Shown in pieces: positions 7,540 through 16,715 of a stretch of 64,000 bases of DNA. Below the pieces are notes generated by a model that did not search any database, was not told the DNA's origin, and was given only the letters and a program-made list of their open reading frames with translations. The translations under genes and the position numbers were made by a program. The stretch is from Anaerotignum sp. MB30-C6 (GTDB lineage: Bacteria; Bacillota; Clostridia; Lachnospirales; Anaerotignaceae). Where the stretch lies: NCBI RefSeq assembly GCF_030908465.1, contig NZ_CP133078.1:2418001-2482000 (forward strand), read 5' to 3'. Position 1 is the stretch's first letter; the number at the start of each line of letters is the position of its first letter.

Positions 7540-9849
7540 CTACATTACCTTCTCCACTGTAGTATTAGGGAAATATTTTTGAACAATTTCCACTCCACTA
7601 AGGCCTTGTGCCGCCAATTCCTTGGCACCATATTGGCTTAGACCAACGCCATGGCCACAACCACCGCCATATAATGCAATCCCTGTAAGTTCTCCTTCAT
7701 CATTTTTCATTTCCTTCACTGCAAAGAAGCCACTGGGTAACATTTTTTGTCCTGTCAGTGTCCCCTTGCTCATTCTTTGCAGATTGATGGTTTCGCCAAT
7801 AGTCAGTTTTGTTGGTGAAAGGACTTTTCGAATGGCATTTTCTGTGAGAACCTGTACTCCGCCATTTTCAAACTCCATCTCTAAAATTTTAATCACCCCT
7901 CCGTCTCCTCTTTCTGCAACCTTCATGGCTGTCAACCTGCCTAGGTCTTTCGGGGTCCCCCCCTTCCAACTGCCGTCAGCCTGTTTCACTTTAATTAAAG
8001 CTGCATTGGTTCCAATAATCTCAGCGAAGGTTTTCTCTGTAATTTCTGTTAACTGTCCTGCACTAAAATATACTTTCCAACGATACCATGGGGATTCTTT
8101 GTCGTATCCATCTATCTCCCAATTTTGCCAGAATGCCAACCAGTCTTCTTCCGTCTTAGGCATCTCTTCAGTGACACCATGGGATTGCCCCTCTAAATAG
8201 GACTTACCTTCACCACTAAAGGTGCCATCCGCCGACCAAACATCCGTATCCTGGGTTCCAAATCCACAAGAAGCCGAGTAGAAATAGGTTTGTGCAACAC
8301 GATCTCCCGCCACAACGCACATACCTTCTGTGGCAGCTACGGCATTTTGTGCCTCCAAAGCCGTGTCAGCACCCATAAACACTTGGCTTGCAACGGTATC
8401 CGTAACATGGGCACCGTAATGGCCGTAGGTATTGGCATAAAACTGATTGTAGGCATAACTTCTTGCACAAATGGCTTGGGCCTCTAATGCCGACTGTCCA
8501 AACCTTACAGGCATTTCATAAGGCACCACCCCAAGGAGATACTCTTCTATGTCCAATTCGTTTACAATGGTAATTTTATCTCCTATTCTTTCCATTTCAA
8601 TTATGCCGGTATACGCTCTTTCCTCACCATTATCAAAGGTTAAAATAACTTTACCTGAAACTGTAACAATACCATGGTCAAACCAAGCCAAGTCCCCTGT
8701 TAAAGTTGCTTCCCCAGAAGTAAAGTCTTTTTCACCAACTCCATTCGATAGGGAAAAACCTTCGGCACCCTTGATCGAGATGGACTCTTGAGGGCCTCCG
8801 CCCAGAAGAACACGAATTTTTTCTGGAACCACATCCTTTTGGATAACAGCCCCCATGACCTTGTTATCCAAAATATAATAATCTGCCAAGTCAGTACCGC
8901 AGATTAGATCGTTCTGATTGCCCATTGTCAAATCCTGCCCATACACACGGAAGTTTTCTGCCCATTGCAGCTCTCCACTGCTACTTAAATAAATTTCCTT
9001 ATCATCCACCCGTTTCACAACTTCCCCACTAAGCTTTGCACCTTCCTTGACCGTAGCCTTGCCGTTTTCTATGGTCACGTTGCAAATTCCCCCTTCAAAT
9101 TCTGTACCTTCAAAGGGATATGCTTTTTCTCTTGCACCCGTCAAAATAATTTGGTTACCTTCTTTATAACAATAAATATTCTCAACCATAGGCGTTACCT
9201 CGTCAACAGAAAGCAAGGCAATAATCTCCCCATCTTTTTCCCAAAATGAGATTTTTTCATCAGAATAAATAGAAAGATCATAGCCATCGGCACCATAAAT
9301 TCCCCGATCGAATAGATTCTCTTCCGCTGCCGTAAATAAAACTTGACTCTGGTTTTTAATTCCGTAGGAATACATACTGTCTTCGCCCCGCCTTGCCATC
9401 AAAGCTTTTTCAAAAAGTTGAGTCCAAAGGCTATAAGCAACGGCCATTTCCCTGTTATCGTCACTTACAACCATTCTTTTATCATAATCTGGGGCAACAC
9501 GATCCATCAAAATTTGGGCCTCCCAAAGAACTAAGTCATCATCAGGGCGAAAACCCTCTCCATCCCCCGAAAAAAAATCCAGTTCTACTGCGGCATTAAT
9601 ATATTGGTACGCCCAATCCTCTTTTGAAACATCGGGAAAAGAGGTGTCTTGGGGTAAGTTTTCAATTTCCTCCCGTGTATAGAAAGCTAACGCAAGCATC
9701 TTCGCCGCTTGGCTTCTAGTGATTGGGATATTGTCACCAATGTCCCCTTGGGGTGCCTGACTTAGGGCTTCGTCCTTTGGCACAGCTGTACTTGTGCACC
9801 CGCATAATAAAAACCCTAGAGTAACTATCCATATAAACAACCGTTTCAT
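7540..9849 (-). CDS. SLH/SpoIID-LytB domain lipoprotein
   Basis: A 769-residue exported protein. The signal sequence ends in the lipobox LLCGC (lipidated Cys near 18). An SLH-like segment follows (about 45-115), then a long linker and a C-terminal SpoIID/LytB domain of roughly 330 residues with GVVPYEMP, ALEAQAICARSYA and GHGVGLSQYGA. SpoIID proteins are lytic transglycosylases that cut denuded glycan strands. Relatives are sporulation-specific or act in vegetative wall remodelling, and the SLH plus lipid anchor favours the second. The ATG at 9849 is chosen over the GTG at 9858 because AGGAG is ten bases from the former and one from the latter. Confidence 0.88.
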   Translation of the reverse strand: MKRLFIWIVTLGFLLCGCTSTAVPKDEALSQAPQGDIGDNIPITRSQAAKMLALAFYTREEIENLPQDTSFPDVSKEDWAYQYINAAVELDFFSGDGEGFRPDDDLVLWEAQILMDRVAPDYDKRMVVSDDNREMAVAYSLWTQLFEKALMARRGEDSMYSYGIKNQSQVLFTAAEENLFDRGIYGADGYDLSIYSDEKISFWEKDGEIIALLSVDEVTPMVENIYCYKEGNQIILTGAREKAYPFEGTEFEGGICNVTIENGKATVKEGAKLSGEVVKRVDDKEIYLSSSGELQWAENFRVYGQDLTMGNQNDLICGTDLADYYILDNKVMGAVIQKDVVPEKIRVLLGGGPQESISIKGAEGFSLSNGVGEKDFTSGEATLTGDLAWFDHGIVTVSGKVILTFDNGEERAYTGIIEMERIGDKITIVNELDIEEYLLGVVPYEMPVRFGQSALEAQAICARSYAYNQFYANTYGHYGAHVTDTVASQVFMGADTALEAQNAVAATEGMCVVAGDRVAQTYFYSASCGFGTQDTDVWSADGTFSGEGKSYLEGQSHGVTEEMPKTEEDWLAFWQNWEIDGYDKESPWYRWKVYFSAGQLTEITEKTFAEIIGTNAALIKVKQADGSWKGGTPKDLGRLTAMKVAERGDGGVIKILEMEFENGGVQVLTENAIRKVLSPTKLTIGETINLQRMSKGTLTGQKMLPSGFFAVKEMKNDEGELTGIALYGGGCGHGVGLSQYGAKELAAQGLSGVEIVQKYFPNTTVEKVM

Positions 9850-9897
9850 TGGTATCACGCTCCTATCAGACTTTGTACAAGTCTATGCTTTTGGAAC

Positions 9898-9929
9898 AAA
9901 AAAAGAACAGACGGTTTTCTCCGTCTGTT
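9898..9929 (-). terminator. Terminator of 6S RNA transcript
   Basis: On the minus strand a 9-bp stem AACAGACGG/CCGTCTGTT is followed by C and seven T. Confidence 0.85.
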
Positions 9930-9944
9930 ATATTCAAAGGAATA

Positions 9945-10137
9945 AAAATATCCCAAAGTGCCGTCCTTACCGCTTGACACCTAGCCTAAGCCAGGTGGGT
10001 TACCGCAGCCAAAGTCTCTGCCTTCCCCTGCCCAAAGGGAATTATCTTGGGGCCTGACATAACTCTCGCATATTGGAATCCCGAGTCAGTTGTGTAGGTT
10101 CAAATATGGTAAGATCTCGAACACTTCAGGAATTTAT
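9945..10137 (-). ncRNA. ssrS: 6S RNA
   Basis: The transcript from a good sigma-A promoter folds as 6S RNA does. The 5' CCTGAAGTG pairs over nine positions with CACTTTGGG at the 3' end. Next inside, TCTTACC pairs with GGTAAGGA, and a long open bubble and a terminal arm follow. Conserved-looking TGTTCG after the first strand and CGGCAC before the last match the 6S pattern known from E. coli. 6S RNA mimics an open promoter and sequesters sigma-A RNA polymerase in stationary phase. The mature length of about 190 nt fits. SRP, RNase P and tmRNA signatures are absent. Confidence 0.78.
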
Positions 10138-10143
10138 ATTTAC

Positions 10144-10172
10144 ATTATACTACGCAATTCGCAATACTTCAA
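10144..10172 (-). promoter_or_regulatory. Sigma-A promoter of 6S RNA
   Basis: On the minus strand TTGAAG (10172-10167), a 17-bp spacer, then TATAAT (10149-10144). The predicted start lies near 10137. Confidence 0.75.
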
Positions 10173-10183
10173 TAGGGAAACAT

Positions 10184-10642
10184 CTACATTTTTGTCGAGT
10201 CTTTCAAGGACACAATGCCTACTAAAACTGCCCCTAAGAGCAAAGCCGCATCAGCTACATTGAAAATCGGTGGATTTTTCCCCTTCTTGATATAGATGAA
10301 ATCCGTCACATAACCCTTCTTCCATCTTTCCAAAAAATTCCCGTAGGCACCACCTAGTGTTACGGCCAAAGGCATCCCAAATTTCTTGGCATCGTCTTTG
10401 CTCCAACAAGCTCGTAAAAATAAAACACTATAAATTGCAGTGAGCCCACCCGTAATGCTAAGAATAAAATTGTTCTTACCTGCAAATTTATGATATGCCA
10501 TGCCATAATTCTTTATGTGCTGGAAATACAGGAGATTTTTGGTTACTTTTTTTCTTTTTCCAAGGGGCAAGTTCAAATCTGCCCACTTTTTACTTCCCAA
10601 GTCCAACCCCAAAACACCTAAAAACACTAAAAACTTTTTCAA
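10184..10642 (-). CDS. lspA: Signal peptidase II (prolipoprotein signal peptidase)
   Basis: A 152-residue inner-membrane aspartic protease with about four membrane segments. It cuts the signal peptide before the lipidated Cys of lipoproteins such as MetQ and the SpoIID protein in this window. The catalytic Asp pair is in VTDFIYI and NVADAAL, and NYGMAYHKF corresponds to the usual NxGxAF block. The sequence is divergent: several glycine positions differ and the C-terminal half is basic. It uses a TTG start, supported by GAGGTG upstream. An actual-substrate difference is possible but not shown. Confidence 0.82.
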   Translation of the reverse strand: MKKFLVFLGVLGLDLGSKKWADLNLPLGKRKKVTKNLLYFQHIKNYGMAYHKFAGKNNFILSITGGLTAIYSVLFLRACWSKDDAKKFGMPLAVTLGGAYGNFLERWKKGYVTDFIYIKKGKNPPIFNVADAALLLGAVLVGIVSLKDSTKM

Positions 10643-10711
10643 ATTTATTCACCTCATTGTTGATTCATTGTGTTATTTTGCCATAAAAGACCATGTAGCT
10701 GCGAAATCTTC

Positions 10712-10740
10712 TTGCCACAATCATAGTACCGTATTATAAT
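10712..10740 (+). promoter_or_regulatory. Sigma-A promoter of fba
   Basis: TTGCCA (10712-10717), a 17-bp spacer, TATAAT (10735-10740), 54 bp upstream of the fba start. Confidence 0.75.
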
Positions 10741-10794
10741 TTTATTACGGGAAACAATCATTTGTAAACAAAAAAAAGAAAGAGGTGTTTTAAT

Positions 10795-11742
10795 ATGGCG
10801 TTGGTAACGACGAAAAAAATGTTTGAAAAAGCTTTTGAAGGCGGATATGCCATTGGCGCATTTAATATTAATAATATGGAGATTATTCAGGGGGTCGTTG
10901 ATGCAGCAAAGGCGCAAAACTCAGCTGTTATTCTTCAGGTTTCCAAAAGTGCGTTAAAGTATGCGCACCCTAAATATTTAAAGGCTATGGTTGATGCAGC
11001 GATTGAAGAAACCGGTTTAGATATTGCCCTTCATCTGGATCATGGCTCCGACTTCCAAATATGTAAGGACTGTATTGAATACGGCTTCACCTCCGTCATG
11101 TTTGATGGTTCCCACTTAGACTATGAAGAAAACGTGGCACAAACAAAGGCTATTGTTGAGTATGCCCATGGTAGAGGGGTTGTTGTTGAAGCTGAACTAG
11201 GAAAGCTCGCTGGCGTAGAAGACGATGTAAAAGTTGATGCTGCCAATGCTACTTACACAGATCCTGATCAGGCTGTTGACTTTGTAAAGCGTACTGGCGT
11301 AGATTCTTTGGCCATTGCCATTGGAACAAGCCATGGTGCATATAAATTTAAAGGTGAAGCAAAGTTAGACTTTGACCGCCTTGAAGCAATTACAACAAAG
11401 TTGGAAGCAGAAGGCATCCATAACTTCCCCATCGTTTTACACGGTGCTTCTTCCGTTGACCAAAACTGTGTTGCAATGTGTAACGAATTTGGCGGAAATA
11501 TTTCTGGAGCAAAGGGTATTCCTACGGAAATGTTGCGTAAAGCTTCTTCTATGGCAGTTTGCAAAATCAATATGGATACAGACCTTCGCTTAGCAATGAC
11601 AGCGGCCATCCGTAAATCCTTTGGTGAAAATCCTTCTGCTTTTGACCCTCGTGGCTACTTGGGTGCAGGAAGGGATTTAATTCAGGTATTGGTGGAAGAT
11701 AAAATCAAAAATGTAATTGGCTCCACAAATTCTATGGACTAA
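10795..11742 (+). CDS. fba: Class II fructose-bisphosphate aldolase
   Basis: The 315-residue zinc enzyme splits fructose 1,6-bisphosphate into DHAP and glyceraldehyde 3-phosphate. Class II signatures are LHLDHGSD (catalytic Asp and a zinc His), the EAELGKLAG segment, IAIGTSHGAY (zinc His) and VLHGASS (zinc His and phosphate binding). Full length, with GAGGTG before the ATG, a canonical promoter and a terminator 14 bp after the stop, so it is monocistronic. With pfkA and pyk elsewhere in the window it completes part of the Embden-Meyerhof pathway. Tagatose-bisphosphate aldolases are related, but the central-metabolism role is more likely. Confidence 0.95.
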   Translation: MALVTTKKMFEKAFEGGYAIGAFNINNMEIIQGVVDAAKAQNSAVILQVSKSALKYAHPKYLKAMVDAAIEETGLDIALHLDHGSDFQICKDCIEYGFTSVMFDGSHLDYEENVAQTKAIVEYAHGRGVVVEAELGKLAGVEDDVKVDAANATYTDPDQAVDFVKRTGVDSLAIAIGTSHGAYKFKGEAKLDFDRLEAITTKLEAEGIHNFPIVLHGASSVDQNCVAMCNEFGGNISGAKGIPTEMLRKASSMAVCKINMDTDLRLAMTAAIRKSFGENPSAFDPRGYLGAGRDLIQVLVEDKIKNVIGSTNSMD

Positions 11743-11755
11743 AACTTTAGCTTTT

Positions 11756-11787
11756 AAGCTGTTCCTGAAACAGGAACAGCTTTTTTT
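11756..11787 (+). terminator. fba terminator
   Basis: A 12-bp stem AAGCTGTTCCTG/CAGGAACAGCTT with a tight loop, followed by a T run. Confidence 0.9.
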
Positions 11788-11829
11788 CAAATACGCACAT
11801 TATATTTCCAAGGAAAAAGGGAGGTTTTT

Positions 11830-12726
11830 ATGTACGAATTAAATCAGGTTGCAGAAAATACCTTTTATATTAATTGCCCCTCAAAAATAGGGGTCTATCG
11901 TGTTTCAAAAGAAGAAGTTTGGTTGATTGACAGCGGAAACGATAAAGATGCTGGCCGAAAAATACAAAAAATTTTGGATCAACAGGGCTGGAAACTTGCT
12001 GGAATTATCAATACCCATTCCAACGCCGACCATATCGGTGGAAATACTTTACTGCAAGACAGACTGGGTTGTGCCATATACTCTACGCCTATGGAAAACA
12101 CCGTAATTGAAAACCCAATGATTGAGCCTTCTTTCCTTTATGGCGGCTATCCATTTAAAAAATTAAGAAATAAGTTTTTAATGGCTACCCCCTCTAAAGC
12201 TCAGGATGTTTCTTTTGCAACCCTTCCCCATGGCATGGAGACCTTCCCCTTAGGGGGACACTTTTGGCAGATGATTGGTGTAAAAACACCAGATAATGTA
12301 TATTTTTTGGCTGACTCTGTTTTTAGTGAAACAATTTTAGAAAAATATCATATCAGCTTTAACTATGACATTGAGGCTTTCTTTAAAACCCTAGATTTTA
12401 TCGATACCCTTGAGGGCAGTTTATATATCCCTGCCCACGGTGACCCAACAACGGATATTCGCCCATTGGTTGAAATAAACCGCCAAAAAGCAAATGAGAT
12501 CATAGCTAAATTGGAAAAAATCTGTTTGTCACCTAAGTTTTTCGAAGAAATTCTCCATGACATCTTTGAACGGTTTGCTTTAACCATGGACTATGGGCAG
12601 TATGTTTTAGTAGGAAGTACAATTCGCTCCTACCTATCATACCTCTATGATACGGGAAAAATGGAGGCATTTGTGGAAAATAACTATATGCTTTGGAAAA
12701 CAATAGACCCAGCTTGTGCTTATTAA
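11830..12726 (+). CDS. MBL-fold metallohydrolase
   Basis: A 298-residue metallo-beta-lactamase-fold protein. The first metal motif is H63-S-N65-A-D67-H68, so the second His of the usual HxHxDH is replaced by Asn, while later ligands look normal (FLADS near 161, PAHGDP near 206). MBL proteins hydrolyse thioesters, lactones, phosphodiesters and other substrates; nothing here identifies which. The C-terminal 80 residues, helical and unlike typical MBL domains, may bind substrate or a partner. GGGAGG lies six bases before the ATG. It probably has its own transcript, because fba ends in a terminator just before it. Confidence 0.85.
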   Translation: MYELNQVAENTFYINCPSKIGVYRVSKEEVWLIDSGNDKDAGRKIQKILDQQGWKLAGIINTHSNADHIGGNTLLQDRLGCAIYSTPMENTVIENPMIEPSFLYGGYPFKKLRNKFLMATPSKAQDVSFATLPHGMETFPLGGHFWQMIGVKTPDNVYFLADSVFSETILEKYHISFNYDIEAFFKTLDFIDTLEGSLYIPAHGDPTTDIRPLVEINRQKANEIIAKLEKICLSPKFFEEILHDIFERFALTMDYGQYVLVGSTIRSYLSYLYDTGKMEAFVENNYMLWKTIDPACAY

Positions 12727-12908
12727 CAGAATATCTAGTTGGCTCCCCCTACATACCATAACTTCTTATTGACAATAAAAATATATCAGCGTATCATAAG
12801 TAGGTATTACAACAAGGTTCAACATAAAAGCGCTGCTTCGGCAGCGCTATACTTTCGCTTGTTTTACATTGATATTCGGAATGACATTAAGGTAAAGGGG
12901 GTTTTATA

Positions 12909-14267
12909 ATGAGTTCCGTCGCTACTGAAATAAAAGAAAATAAAATGGGTACGATGTCTGTAAATAAATTACTTTTTACAATGTCCGTACCTATGATTAT
13001 ATCTATGCTTGTACAAGCATTATATAATATTGTAGATAGTGCCTTCGTGGCACAAATTAGTGAAAATGCATTGTCTGCAGTCTCCCTAGCCTTTCCCATG
13101 CAAAACTTTATGATTGCCGTTGCCACTGGTACAGGGGTTGGTGTAAATGCTTTGCTTTCCAAAAGCTTAGGTGCAAAAAAGTTCGATACTGCAAACAAAA
13201 CGGCCTGTGTCAGCTTATTTTTAGCTGTAATGAACTGGCTGTTTTTCGTTATAATCTGTCTTATCTTTACAAAACCTTTTTTGATAGGACAAACCAATGT
13301 ACCAGAGATTATTCAAGAAGGGGAAACTTATCTACGCATCGTGCTGATTGGTTCATTGGGTATATTCTTACAGGTTGCTGTGGAACGTTTGCTACAATCC
13401 ACAGGTAGAACCGTTTACGCCATGATTACCCAATGTGTAGGTGCCGTGGTGAATATTGTTTTAGACCCAATTTTAATCTTTGGTTTATTCGGCTTACCCA
13501 AAATGGGTGTTGCCGGTGCAGCTTACGCAACCATTGCAGGTCAAATTATAGGTTGTATTGTGGGTATCTTGCTAAACATAAAAAGAAATCATGAAATCCA
13601 TATTGAGTTTAAAAACATTCTGCCGAATAAATTTATTTTAAAAAGTATTTATATTGTGGCAATTCCTTCTATTTTGATGGTTTCTATTGGTTCCATTATG
13701 ATTTTCTGTATGAACCGTATTTTAGATAGCTTCACACCAACGGCCATCGCTGTTTTTGGTGTATACTTTAAACTGCAAAGCTTTATTTTTATGCCTGTGT
13801 TTGGTCTAACCAATGGCATGATTCCCATTATTGCTTATAACTATGGGGCGAGGAATAAACTACGTATTACCCAAACGATAAAAATGAGTATCATTACTGC
13901 AGTTGTGATTATGGTTGCCGGCTTTGCTCTGTTCCAGCTGGTACCTCATAAGCTGTTGGCCATGTTTAATGCATCGGAAAACATGATTTCTATCGGTGTA
14001 CCCGCCCTAAGAATTATCTCTTTCAGTTTCTTGCTTGCGGGGTATAACATTATTACAAGTTCCGTGTTCCAAGCCCTAGGCAATGGTGTTTACAGCCTAA
14101 TTACCTCCATTGCAAGACAGTTGGTAGTATTAATGCCTGCCGCATATTTCCTGGCTCGCTTAGGCAATTTAAATAATGTTTGGCTTGCTTTCCCTATTGC
14201 AGAAATAATGGCATTTATCCTTTGTACCATATTCATTGTTCGTATTGTTAAAAAATTAAATTTTTAA
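12909..14267 (+). CDS. MATE family efflux transporter
   Basis: A 452-residue integral membrane protein with about 12 hydrophobic segments in two similar halves. The opening KLLFTMSVPMIISMLVQALY and the following IVDSAFVAQI are typical of the MATE/NorM-DinF superfamily, which exports cationic drugs or metabolites using Na+ or H+ gradients. AAGGGGG precedes the ATG. Upstream at 12829-12848 is a stable AGCGCTGC-TTCG-GCAGCGCT hairpin without a T run, possibly a leader structure. A clean terminator follows. The substrate is unknown. Confidence 0.93.
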   Translation: MSSVATEIKENKMGTMSVNKLLFTMSVPMIISMLVQALYNIVDSAFVAQISENALSAVSLAFPMQNFMIAVATGTGVGVNALLSKSLGAKKFDTANKTACVSLFLAVMNWLFFVIICLIFTKPFLIGQTNVPEIIQEGETYLRIVLIGSLGIFLQVAVERLLQSTGRTVYAMITQCVGAVVNIVLDPILIFGLFGLPKMGVAGAAYATIAGQIIGCIVGILLNIKRNHEIHIEFKNILPNKFILKSIYIVAIPSILMVSIGSIMIFCMNRILDSFTPTAIAVFGVYFKLQSFIFMPVFGLTNGMIPIIAYNYGARNKLRITQTIKMSIITAVVIMVAGFALFQLVPHKLLAMFNASENMISIGVPALRIISFSFLLAGYNIITSSVFQALGNGVYSLITSIARQLVVLMPAAYFLARLGNLNNVWLAFPIAEIMAFILCTIFIVRIVKKLNF

Positions 14268-14270
14268 AAT

Positions 14271-14299
14271 AAAAAAGTGGGCTATCACCCACTTTTTTT
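14271..14299 (+). terminator. Terminator after MATE gene
   Basis: AAAAAAGTGGG/CCCACTTTTTT hairpin with a T run; it can also work for the converging amidohydrolase gene. Confidence 0.85.
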
Positions 14300-14441
14300 A
14301 TTTCTAATTTAAAACAGCGTTCATCATTTTCATATACTTTGAAAAAGAAATTCCCTTCACAAATTGGTTCAAAATACAAACTTTTCAAATTTACTTTCAA
14401 CACTCCACTCTAAAACCATATGCCCCACCCCAATCCCCAGT

Positions 14442-15617
14442 TTAGGACTCTAAAACTTGCAAGGCATAGTCAACATACAAATTACAAGAAAGCAATAACG
14501 CTTCTTCATCAATATCAAATAAACCATGATGATGAGCAACCAATGTATTGGGGTTTTCTTCATTGCCTGTACCTATGAAAGCATACATCCCCTTAGTTAC
14601 AGCTAAAAAATCCGCAAAGTCATCTGCACCTAAGGCCTTTTCATAATCCGTCACGATATCAGATGAATCAATCAGTCTTTCTGCTATCCTAGTCACTTCT
14701 TCTACTGCTTCCCTATCATTTACCAAAGGTGCAGCATAATCCAAAAACCTTACCTCTGCCTGGGCACCGTACATAGCCGCCGTTTGCTTTGCAATTTGTA
14801 CCACTCTTTCATTGGTAAAGGAACGTACCTCTGGTAAAAAACTTCTGGTTGTTCCTTCAATTTCCGCATTTTCCGCTATGATATTATACTGGGTTCCCGC
14901 CTTGATTACGCCAACGCCCACAACTACCGTCTCCAAGGGCGCAGTGCTCCTTGCAACAATGGACTGTAGGTTCACAACAACCTGAGAGGCGATATAAGCC
15001 GCATCCACACCTAAATGAGGTGTAGAGACATGGGCTCCTCTACCTTTTATGGTTATTTTAAAATAATCACAGCTTGCACACTGGGGGCCTTTTGTTAAGG
15101 CAATTTTTCCACTTTGAAGCCTGCTAGAAACATGGGTACCGAATACTCTTTCACACCCGTCTAGCAAGCCTTCCCCAACAAAAAGTCTTGCCCCTTGGCC
15201 AATTTCCTCCGCCTGTTGGAAAAATAATCGAACTTGCCCTGAAAACTGGTTTTCCTTGGCTTTTAAAACCTTTGCCGCTCCAAGCAATGTCGCTGTATGG
15301 GCATCGTGGCCGCAAGCATGGCAAAATCCCTCTCTTTTGGAATGATATTCGACGGTTTTTAAGTCCTCCATTGCAAGGGCGTCAATATCAGCCCTTAAAG
15401 CAACAACTTTCCCATCTGATGATTTTTTCCCGTCTATCCATGCATAAACCCCAGTTTCCCCAACTCTTCTATGGGGAATTCCCAAGGCATCCAACTCCAC
15501 CTCGATTTTCTTACAGGTTTCATATTCCTGCAGGCTAACCTCTGGATGGGCGTGGAAATATCTTCTCATTTCAATGATATACTCTTTTTCTTGTAAAACA
15601 TAATCTTTCAGCGCCAT
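14442..15617 (-). CDS. M20 family amidohydrolase (N-acyl amino acid type)
   Basis: The 391-residue metalloamidohydrolase has FHAHPEVSLQEYET, ALRADIDALAM, the metal motif CHACGHDAHTA and QQAEEIGQGA, all hallmarks of the aminoacylase/hippurate hydrolase group (M20D). These enzymes release amino acids from N-acyl derivatives. I start it at ATG 15617 because GGCGG is close upstream and the family begins here; 37 further codons upstream are open but unlike the family. It follows metQ by 149 bp in the same direction, so it may use the T-box-controlled transcript and supply methionine from acylated forms. That link is inference. Confidence 0.88.
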   Translation of the reverse strand: MALKDYVLQEKEYIIEMRRYFHAHPEVSLQEYETCKKIEVELDALGIPHRRVGETGVYAWIDGKKSSDGKVVALRADIDALAMEDLKTVEYHSKREGFCHACGHDAHTATLLGAAKVLKAKENQFSGQVRLFFQQAEEIGQGARLFVGEGLLDGCERVFGTHVSSRLQSGKIALTKGPQCASCDYFKITIKGRGAHVSTPHLGVDAAYIASQVVVNLQSIVARSTAPLETVVVGVGVIKAGTQYNIIAENAEIEGTTRSFLPEVRSFTNERVVQIAKQTAAMYGAQAEVRFLDYAAPLVNDREAVEEVTRIAERLIDSSDIVTDYEKALGADDFADFLAVTKGMYAFIGTGNEENPNTLVAHHHGLFDIDEEALLLSCNLYVDYALQVLES

Positions 15618-15766
15618 ATCTATCACCGCCTTTTCTATACTTCGCCTTACATTATAATTATAGAAGAAAACAGATGTGTTCATCGGTAAAACTGAAAACC
15701 CATCTGACTTCTGAGAGGGAAATCCCATTAGAAAACCTTTCTAAAATCCATCCCCTCTATTACCAC

Positions 15767-16642
15767 TCATTCGTTTTCCCAAGCACAGATAAAAGCACCT
15801 TTGTATTCATCATTGATGGTTGTTTTTACTTCTTCTGTTTGATAAGCAGCTACAACTTTCTGGTATAATTCATTATCTTTATCCGCAGTACGAGCTACAA
15901 TAACATTGATTAGCTGAGGTACCGCTTCATTTACCGTAGCGTCAACATTTTCTGTGAAAATTGCATCTGTTGTGGGGTCTAATCCCCCTGTTAAAGCGTT
16001 ACCACCGTTGATGATTGCTGCGGTACAGTCAGGTAAAATATTTGCCAATGTTGCAGACTCGCCTTCTAAAATTTCAATCTGCTTATTGTACTTTGTAATG
16101 TCCTGCTTAGTTGGAACATATCCCTTAGCAGGATCGCATTCAATCAGGCCTGCTGCTTCCAGTAATTTCAACGCACGGCCACCATTTGTCAAATCGCTGG
16201 GAATTGCTATGACATCACCATCTTGAACTTCTTCAATGGAGGAAATTTTGTCCTTGTTGTTATAAATTGTTAAGGGTGCAATAATGGTATCACCAATATC
16301 TACGATATCATAACCCTTTGTTTCGATGTCATTTGCTAAGAAAGCTTTATGCTGGAATGCATTTAAATCAATTTCACCATCATTTAATGCACGGTTAGGT
16401 GCTGCATAGTCTGAAAATTTCACTAACTCAATCTGAATGTTGTCATCTGCCAACAATTCGTTCACAGTATCCCATTGGGCATTGTATTCTCCAACTACGC
16501 CTACTTTTACAACGGTTGCCCCAGTGTCCTCGCCTGTCTGTGCAGTATCCTCTGCACTACTGGATGCTCCACATCCTGCCAACCCCAGTACAACAGTTGT
16601 TGCCAATGTCGCTGCTAATAATCTTCTCAAATTCTTTTTCAT
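15767..16642 (-). CDS. metQ: Methionine ABC transporter substrate-binding lipoprotein
   Basis: A 291-residue NlpA/MetQ-family lipoprotein with a signal peptide ending in LAGC (lipidated Cys 24). It binds methionine outside the membrane and hands it to MetNI. Family features include KVGVVGEYNAQWD, DLNAFQHKAFL and IAIPSDLTNGGRAL. GGGG precedes the ATG. It is the third gene of metN-metI-metQ. Some NlpA proteins bind other ligands, but the gene order and T-box control favour methionine. Confidence 0.92.
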   Translation of the reverse strand: MKKNLRRLLAATLATTVVLGLAGCGASSSAEDTAQTGEDTGATVVKVGVVGEYNAQWDTVNELLADDNIQIELVKFSDYAAPNRALNDGEIDLNAFQHKAFLANDIETKGYDIVDIGDTIIAPLTIYNNKDKISSIEEVQDGDVIAIPSDLTNGGRALKLLEAAGLIECDPAKGYVPTKQDITKYNKQIEILEGESATLANILPDCTAAIINGGNALTGGLDPTTDAIFTENVDATVNEAVPQLINVIVARTADKDNELYQKVVAAYQTEEVKTTINDEYKGAFICAWENE

Positions 16643-16715
16643 AATACATTTCCCCTTTTCTATTTTGTTTTTTATCCTCTTATATGCTTAAATGTTTCCA
16701 CTCAAGAGCCAATGA

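Noticed and set aside
9945-10137. SRP RNA or a riboswitch of lspA or the SpoIID gene
   Set aside because: The SRP GGAAG/GCAG apical motif is missing, and the RNA has its own promoter and terminator. The end-pairing fits 6S RNA.
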